Source: RUG13615 sp040307715 (GTDB lineage: Bacteria; Bacillota; Clostridia; Peptostreptococcales; Anaerovoracaceae). Taken from it: a stretch of 19,476 nt of DNA. This document shows positions 15,380 through 19,476 of this stretch, piece after piece; within the stretch, counting starts at the first letter, position 1; each line of letters opens with the position of its first letter. Where the stretch lies: contig JAWRJC010000014.1 of assembly GCA_040307715.1 (NCBI GenBank), positions 1 through 19,476 on the forward strand, written 5' to 3'. The notes below the pieces were generated by a model that did no database searches, was not told where the DNA came from, and saw only the letters and a program-made list of their open reading frames with translations. The translations under genes and the position numbers were made by a program.

Positions 15380-15679
15380 TTAGTCAAGCGTCTTTTCCTT
15401 GTGCAGGATGTCCCGCAGGAAATCCATCATATCCTCGCTGATGCGGTCGTCGATCACGACATCCTTGACCGCCGGAATAGCCTCCATGATGGTCGGTTTG
15501 ATCACATCTTCCATCGTGATGGAGGCGGCCATGCACTGCGCACAGTCGCCGGTGAGTCCGATATAAGCTACCCCGTCCGCATATTCATTCAGTACCGCCC
15601 CGCCGAGATGCTCGCTCAGGATCGGGTCGACCTTTTCCCGCAGGACGTTTTCTATCATTTTCGCAGTTGCGTCGCTCAT
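15380..15679 (-). CDS. NifU-like (Nfu) iron-sulfur scaffold protein
   Basis: A 99-residue protein matching the stand-alone NifU C-terminal domain, which holds or passes on Fe-S clusters to target enzymes. The cluster-binding CxxC is C46-C49 in GDCAQC, preceded by the usual beta strands (GVAYIGLTG) and preceded by an N-terminal helix. The frame extends 41 codons upstream, but the ATG at 15679 has GGAGG five bases away and the conserved domain begins there. It is first in its transcript, with a near-consensus promoter about 30 bases upstream, and is followed by the DUF975 gene. Confidence 0.88.
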   Translation of the reverse strand: MSDATAKMIENVLREKVDPILSEHLGGAVLNEYADGVAYIGLTGDCAQCMAASITMEDVIKPTIMEAIPAVKDVVIDDRISEDMMDFLRDILHKEKTLD

Positions 15680-15707
15680 ATGCGCCTCCCTTTCTCTACA
15701 AATCATT

Positions 15708-15736
15708 ATTATACAAAAAATGCCTCCTGCGTTCAA
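15708..15736 (-). promoter_or_regulatory. SigmaA-type promoter of the NifU-like gene
   Basis: On the minus strand TTGAAC (15731-15736) and a perfect TATAAT (15708-15713) are 17 bases apart, with a run of T between them. Transcription would start near 15701, some 22 bases before the ATG. Confidence 0.85.
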
Positions 15737-15770
15737 GCATTCCGCCGTCGCGTTTCCTGCCGGAATGAAG

Positions 15771-15776
15771 TATAAT
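15771..15776 (+). promoter_or_regulatory. Probable -10 element for the thiamine pyrophosphokinase gene
   Basis: A perfect TATAAT lies 37 bases before the ATG at 15814. The -35 region (around 15748-15753, TCGCGT) is poor, and the preceding bases (AAG) do not make an extended -10, so this would be a weak or activated promoter. Confidence 0.5.
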
Positions 15777-15813
15777 GTGATAAGGATATTCAAACCAGTC
15801 AAAAGGAGTTGTT

Positions 15814-16470
15814 ATGCAGCGCTGTATCATCATCACTTCATATCTGAACGGTAAGATCCGCGATCTGATCGACATCACAGAAGATGACTTCATCCTCTGC
15901 GCGGACGGCGGCTATAAGGTCGCCCGCGATGAAGACATCATCCCCTCGCTGGTCATCGGCGACTTCGACAGCAACCAGCGCCTGAAACGGGAAGACATTC
16001 CGGAGGACATCCCCGTCGAGACGCATCCTGTCATGAAAGACCTGACCGACACGGGGCTGTGTCTGGAATACGCCGTTGAAAAAGGATACCGCAATATCCT
16101 GATCCTCGGCGGCTTCGGCGGGCGTGAGGATCACACCGTTGCCAATCTGCAAAATCTGTTCTGCTATGCGAAAGACGGCGCGATCATCATGATGATCGAC
16201 AAACAGAACGTCGCCTTCCCGCTGATCGACAGCGACATCCTGATCCCGGAGCGAAAAGGCTGGACGATCTCCGTCTTCTCCCACACCGAAAAGAGTTACG
16301 GCGTCACGATCCGCGGCGCTCTGTATCCGCTCGAAGATCACGTGCTCGACAACGACTTTCCGCTCGGTGTCGGCAATTCCGCTGTGGATGACGAGGTCTA
16401 CATCAAAGTCGAACGCGGCGCCTTGCTCGTCATGATGGGCTGCGACGACAACGGGGAAACGCCCGAATGA
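15814..16470 (+). CDS. thiN: Thiamine pyrophosphokinase
   Basis: Transfers pyrophosphate from ATP to thiamine to give the cofactor TPP, the salvage route. The 218-residue length is typical. Motifs seen: ADGG (30-33), GDFDS (49-53), KDLTDT (75-80, metal and phosphate binding) and GGREDHTVAN (102-111). AAGGAG lies five bases before the ATG. It is divergent from the NifU-like gene. In many Firmicutes this gene sits near rsgA and rpe, which is not so here. No TPP-riboswitch signature is present in its 37-base leader, as expected for a salvage kinase. Confidence 0.94.
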   Translation: MQRCIIITSYLNGKIRDLIDITEDDFILCADGGYKVARDEDIIPSLVIGDFDSNQRLKREDIPEDIPVETHPVMKDLTDTGLCLEYAVEKGYRNILILGGFGGREDHTVANLQNLFCYAKDGAIIMMIDKQNVAFPLIDSDILIPERKGWTISVFSHTEKSYGVTIRGALYPLEDHVLDNDFPLGVGNSAVDDEVYIKVERGALLVMMGCDDNGETPE

Positions 16471-16480
16471 GCCGTCTTCC

Positions 16481-16509
16481 TTGCATCGCATACCGCCGCG
16501 TGATATAGT
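16481..16509 (+). promoter_or_regulatory. SigmaA-type promoter of the crotonase gene
   Basis: TTGCAT (16481-16486) and TATAGT (16504-16509) are 17 bases apart, and TGA just before the -10 gives an extended -10 (TGnTATAGT). Transcription would start near 16516, leaving a leader of about 75 bases. The Rex-like operator begins at that point. Confidence 0.8.
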
Positions 16510-16516
16510 TAATATG

Positions 16517-16534
16517 TTGTGATAAATTTAACAA
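16517..16534. promoter_or_regulatory. Rex-like (NADH/NAD redox sensor) operator over the crotonase start site
   Basis: The 18-base site TTGTGATAAATTTAACAA matches 12 of the 14 fixed positions of the clostridial Rex consensus TTGTTAANNNNTTAACAA, and its left half TTGTGA matches the Rex half-site of other Gram-positive bacteria. It lies directly downstream of the -10, over the expected start of transcription, where a bound repressor would block initiation. Rex is known to repress crt and related fermentative genes in clostridia when NADH is low. Confidence 0.7.
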
Positions 16535-16591
16535 TATACCCCTGCCGCAGTACCACGGCGGCACGGTATAGATAATCAGAAAGGAACCACC

Positions 16592-17368
16592 ATGTACGAA
16601 ATGCTCAAAAAAGAAGTCCGTGAAGGTCTGGCCATCGTCACCATCGACCGCCCCGAAGCGCTGAATGCCCTGAACAATGCCCTGCTCACCGAGCTGAAGG
16701 AAATGTTCACCGAACTGCGCGACGACGAAACCGTCCACGCGGTCATCCTGACCGGAGCCGGCAAAGCGTTCGTCGCCGGTGCGGACATCGCCGCCATGAA
16801 CGCGATGACCCCCATCGAAGGAAGACAGATGATGGTTCTCGGTCACAGCGTCATGGACCTGATCGAAGAAATGGAAAAACCAGTGATCGCTGCAGTCAAC
16901 GGCTTCGCACTGGGCGGCGGCTGCGAACTGTCCATGGCCTGCGACATCCGCATCGCCAGCGAAAAAGCCAAGTTCGGTCAGCCGGAGACAGGCCTCGGCA
17001 TCATCCCGGGCTTCGGCGGCACACAGCGGCTCCCCCGCCTCGTCGGCCGTTCCATGGCGAAATATCTGCTCTTCACCAGCGATGTGATCGGAGCGCAGAG
17101 AGCGGAACAGATCGGCCTCGTAGAGATGGTCGTCCCGGCGGAGTCCTTGATGGAAGAAGCCGAAAAAGTCGCCCGTAAGATCATGGCGAACGGACCGATC
17201 GCGGTCGGCCTCGTCAAAAAGGCCGTCAACAAAGGCTACGACCTGCCGATCAAAGAAGCGACACAGCTTGAGATCGAACTCGAGACCGTTGCTTTTGCAA
17301 CCGAAGACAAGACCGAAGGCATGACCGCTTTCCAGGAGAAGCGCGACAAGCATTTCGTCAACAAATAG
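16592..17368 (+). CDS. crt: Enoyl-CoA hydratase / 3-hydroxybutyryl-CoA dehydratase (crotonase)
   Basis: Adds water to or removes it from short enoyl-/3-hydroxyacyl-CoA, as in butyrate formation from acetyl-CoA. The 258-residue length is typical of Crt. The oxyanion-hole segments AGADI (62-66) and FALGGGCE (105-112) and both catalytic glutamates, E112 and E132 (PETGLGIIPGFGGTQRL), are present. AAAGGA lies six bases before the ATG. It stands alone: no bcd, etf, hbd or thl follows, and a strong terminator comes soon after. The Rex-like operator at its promoter supports a fermentative role over fatty-acid breakdown, though chain-length preference cannot be told. Confidence 0.93.
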   Translation: MYEMLKKEVREGLAIVTIDRPEALNALNNALLTELKEMFTELRDDETVHAVILTGAGKAFVAGADIAAMNAMTPIEGRQMMVLGHSVMDLIEEMEKPVIAAVNGFALGGGCELSMACDIRIASEKAKFGQPETGLGIIPGFGGTQRLPRLVGRSMAKYLLFTSDVIGAQRAEQIGLVEMVVPAESLMEEAEKVARKIMANGPIAVGLVKKAVNKGYDLPIKEATQLEIELETVAFATEDKTEGMTAFQEKRDKHFVNK

Positions 17369-17373
17369 CCTGC

Positions 17374-17404
17374 GCAAGGACACGCCGGTCCGCTCAGCAG
17401 CGGC
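17374..17404. repeat. Possible reduced relative of the 9232-9372 element
   Basis: Just after the crotonase stop, GCAAGGACACGC (17374-17385) matches 11 of 12 bases of 9261-9272; CCGCT (17390-17394) and GCAGCGGC (17397-17404) follow in the same order as at 9275-9279 and 9291-9298. The stem CCGCT/AGCGG is kept here with a four-base loop. The match is short, so relatedness is tentative. Confidence 0.35.
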
Positions 17405-17426
17405 GAAGACATCAAAAGAAAAGAAA

Positions 17427-17461
17427 CAGAAAAGCCGGAAAGCATCTTTCCGGCTTTTCTG
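17427..17461. terminator. Bidirectional terminator between crt and dctM
   Basis: Arms of 16 bases (17427-17442 and 17446-17461) pair perfectly around a three-base loop. The GC core GCCGG/CCGGC is flanked by A tracts on one side and T tracts on the other, as in terminators that serve two converging genes. Confidence 0.9.
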
Positions 17462-17512
17462 CAGTTCTTGCTGTCCATTGAGTCAAGCAAATTGCAGGTG
17501 AGGCCTACTGCG

Positions 17513-18829
17513 CTATACCCCGTACCCGAGGATGAGCCCGGGCAGGAACAAAGACAGTTTGGGAATGAACGTCGTCAGGATCAGCGTCGGCAGCCAGGCG
17601 AATAATATGAATTGCATAGTTGGTTTGAATGCCGAACTGGCCGGTGCCTTTGCCACCTGCGCGCCTAGGTACAGCATCGGTGCGCACGGCGGTGTCACCA
17701 GACCCATGCCGAGGTTGACACCCATGATCGCCGCATAGTGGATCGGATCGACCCCGATCGCCAGCGCGATCGGCAGAAGCAGCGGCGTTGAGAGGACAAT
17801 GGCGCTGCCGTCATCCATCAGCATTCCAAGGATGATCATAACAAGGTTGATCATCAGAAGAATAACGACTTTATTGGTCGTGATGCCCATAGTGACTTCC
17901 ACGAGCATACGCGGGACATTCTGGACGGTAAACAGCCGGCTGAGCAGACCGCATGCCATCAGCATCATCGCAATCGCACCGCAGTTATACCCGGCATCGA
18001 TCATGGTCGGCCAGATGTCCTTTGCTCTCATCCCTTTGTAATAGAAGATCGCGACCGGCACACAGTAGAGCGCGGCCACGGCTGCCGCTTCCATGGTGGT
18101 CATAAACCCGCCGTAGATGCCGCCGAGGATGATGACCGGCATGAACAGTGCAGGCAGTGCATGACCGGTTCGTTTCATGACAGGTCCGAAATGCATGTCC
18201 ATCTTACCCGGATGGCATTCCTCGATGCTCTTCAGATGACGGACCTGGAAATGCTGTACGATGCAGAACAGCGTTGCGACGATAATACCTGGTACGATCG
18301 TCGCGAGGAAGCATGCCAGCACGGAGTTGCCGGAAGCCCAGGCATACAGGATCTGTGCGGCGGACGGCGGGATCAGGAGTCCCAGAACACTGGAACTCGC
18401 GAGCAGTGCCGCGATGTTGCCGTCCGGGTATCCGCGTTCCTTGAGTTTCGGAGCCATGATAGAGCCGACTGAAGCAAGGGTCGCCGAAGAGCTTCCCGAG
18501 ATCGCGCCGAAGATACCGCACACGACGACGGTCACGATACCAAGACCGGTCTTCATACGGCTGACGAACTGCTCGACAAAGGCGATCAGCGCGTCGCCGA
18601 TCTTCCCTTCCCGGATGATCGCGCCGGCGATCATAAAGAGCGGGATACACAGCAGCACCAGCGTATTCAGGTTGTTGTAACTAGCGGGGACCAGGAAGGC
18701 CGGGTCTTCGCCCAGGATCAGGACCAGGACGATCGTCACGCCGGCGAATGCGAACGGGACAGGGACGCCGCCGATGAGCAGCGCGGCCAAAAGGATGACC
18801 GCTACGATGATGACCATACCGGTACTCAT
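17513..18829 (-). CDS. dctM: TRAP transporter large membrane subunit (DctM)
   Basis: The ion-coupled translocation subunit of a tripartite ATP-independent periplasmic-type transporter, which imports organic acids such as C4-dicarboxylates, sialic acid or other carboxylates using a sodium gradient. The 438 residues are nearly all hydrophobic, with about 12 membrane segments. DctM hallmarks are GAISGSSSATLASVGSIMAPKLKERGYP, LLIPPSAAQILYAWASGNSV and the C-terminal MGLVTPPCAPMLYLGAQVAK. The ATG overlaps the dctQ stop by ATGA, so the two are coupled. The substrate depends on the binding protein, which is not in the window. Confidence 0.95.
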   Translation of the reverse strand: MSTGMVIIVAVILLAALLIGGVPVPFAFAGVTIVLVLILGEDPAFLVPASYNNLNTLVLLCIPLFMIAGAIIREGKIGDALIAFVEQFVSRMKTGLGIVTVVVCGIFGAISGSSSATLASVGSIMAPKLKERGYPDGNIAALLASSSVLGLLIPPSAAQILYAWASGNSVLACFLATIVPGIIVATLFCIVQHFQVRHLKSIEECHPGKMDMHFGPVMKRTGHALPALFMPVIILGGIYGGFMTTMEAAAVAALYCVPVAIFYYKGMRAKDIWPTMIDAGYNCGAIAMMLMACGLLSRLFTVQNVPRMLVEVTMGITTNKVVILLMINLVMIILGMLMDDGSAIVLSTPLLLPIALAIGVDPIHYAAIMGVNLGMGLVTPPCAPMLYLGAQVAKAPASSAFKPTMQFILFAWLPTLILTTFIPKLSLFLPGLILGYGV

Positions 18830-19377
18830 GCCTGCTCACCCCCTTCCAGCACAGTGTCACTGCCTGCGGCAGGTTCCTCCGGCTCCCTGCGGAATGTGGT
18901 CACGGTATCCTTGAGAGCGTAGATAAGCGCATAAAAGGCCATCAGGAAATACCCGATGCAGACCGCCATCTGACCGCACAGTTTGGGGATCCTCCAGACG
19001 GTCGTATTGGCGGGTCTTGACATCGCGTACTGGACAAAATCAACCGCCCAGATGCAGATAATAACAGTAATGATCAGGACGAGCCAGGATGCGATCATAT
19101 GCGCAGCGTCCAGTTTGCGTCCCTTCAGGAACAGGCTCATCATATCGGCACTGATATGTTCCCTTTTATACATGCAGTATGCGCCGCCTATGAAATAGAG
19201 CCACATGGCGAACAGCAGCACCCACTCGTCAAACCCCAGAAAATCGATCTTGAAGATATACCGGCAGGCGACCTCCGCGACAAAAATCAGCACGCAGAGG
19301 CAGCCGGTCACAAAGATGATGATCTCCTGGATGCGCAGCAGAATCTTCCATATCAGATTGTTTTCTACTTTATCCAT
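18826..19377 (-). CDS. dctQ: TRAP transporter small membrane subunit (DctQ)
   Basis: The small four-helix subunit that pairs with DctM. The 183-residue protein has four hydrophobic segments, with the family's loop pattern DEWVLLFAMWLYFIGGAYCMYKREHISADM between the second and third. A Pro/Glu-rich cytoplasmic tail (EPEEPAAGSD) ends it. GGAGAAG lies about five bases before the ATG. The solute-binding protein DctP usually precedes these two genes and would lie beyond 19476, or be encoded elsewhere. Confidence 0.92.
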   Translation of the reverse strand: MDKVENNLIWKILLRIQEIIIFVTGCLCVLIFVAEVACRYIFKIDFLGFDEWVLLFAMWLYFIGGAYCMYKREHISADMMSLFLKGRKLDAAHMIASWLVLIITVIICIWAVDFVQYAMSRPANTTVWRIPKLCGQMAVCIGYFLMAFYALIYALKDTVTTFRREPEEPAAGSDTVLEGGEQA

Positions 19378-19476
19378 ATCACTTCTCCGGAATCAGATCA
19401 AAATGCAAAAGTCTGCTATAAATAACATATAACAATAGTCATTACCGGATGTTTGAAATGTTCGGAAGCGGGGGGG
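19378..19476. other. AT-rich leader before dctQ, then end of sequence
   Basis: These 99 bases hold no gene. Read on the minus strand there is an AT-rich run around 19417-19441 (TTGTTATATG and TTATTTATAG) that could hold a promoter or the end of an upstream gene's spacer, but no clear -35/-10 pair with 16-18-base spacing was found. The window ends in a run of seven G, which may be a contig edge. Confidence 0.3.

Noticed and set aside
12601..15441. A 946-codon open frame on the plus strand opposite the MurE-like and DUF975 genes
   Set aside because: It is a product of GC-rich codon use in the real minus-strand genes; its translation is Arg/His/Asp-rich with no recognisable domain, and it crosses the terminators at 12626 and 14375.
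15777..15813. TPP riboswitch before the thiamine pyrophosphokinase gene
   Set aside because: The leader is too short and lacks the CTGAGA-type core.
19417..19441. A second Rex site before dctQ (TTGTTATATG run)
   Set aside because: It has one half-site only; the matching AACAA half is missing at the required spacing.

Overview
The window carries 19 protein-coding genes, packed closely on both strands. It looks like part of a chromosome from an anaerobic, fairly GC-rich Firmicute, probably class Clostridia (a Lachnospiraceae-like lineage is my guess, not shown by the sequence). The grounds are the dgt-dnaG order, strong AGGAGG-type ribosome binding sites, TTGACA/TATAAT-type promoters, a YbaK/EbsC protein, an oxaloacetate-decarboxylase-type carboxyltransferase, a crotonase behind a probable Rex operator, and a TRAP transporter. 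No tRNA, rRNA, CRISPR array, transposase or phage gene was seen. The longest stretch without a gene is 228 bases (8200-8427).

Left block (1-6292, minus strand): one tight operon read from murI leftwards: glutamate racemase, an unrecognised acidic protein, a metallo-beta-lactamase-fold hydrolase, an M16 zinc peptidase, dUTPase, dGTPase and DNA primase (its C-terminus lies outside the window). Several genes overlap by ATGA. Placing dUTPase and dGTPase before primase joins dNTP-pool housekeeping to replication. A strong promoter for this operon abuts the extended -10 promoter of the divergent pepF gene.

Middle block (6415-10969, plus strand): oligoendopeptidase F, NAD kinase, an RluA-type pseudouridine synthase and a YbaK/EbsC aminoacyl-tRNA deacylase. 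A 228-base, inverted-repeat-rich leader precedes nadK. A roughly 140-base, strongly self-complementary element lies between nadK and the pseudouridine synthase. A bidirectional terminator closes the block.

Third block (11076-15679, minus strand): a NifU-like protein, a DUF975 membrane protein, a divergent MurE-like ligase, and a separately transcribed carboxyltransferase (OadA/PycB/5S type) with its own promoter. Intrinsic terminators separate the last three.

Right block: thiamine pyrophosphokinase and crotonase on the plus strand (15814-17368), the latter with a near-consensus promoter whose start region is covered by an 18-base Rex-like operator. After a convergent terminator come the large and small membrane subunits of a TRAP transporter on the minus strand (17513-19377). 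Their binding protein is not in the window.

The two signals most worth following are the structured element at 9232-9372, with a possible reduced relative at 17374-17404, and the Rex-like operator at 16517-16534.
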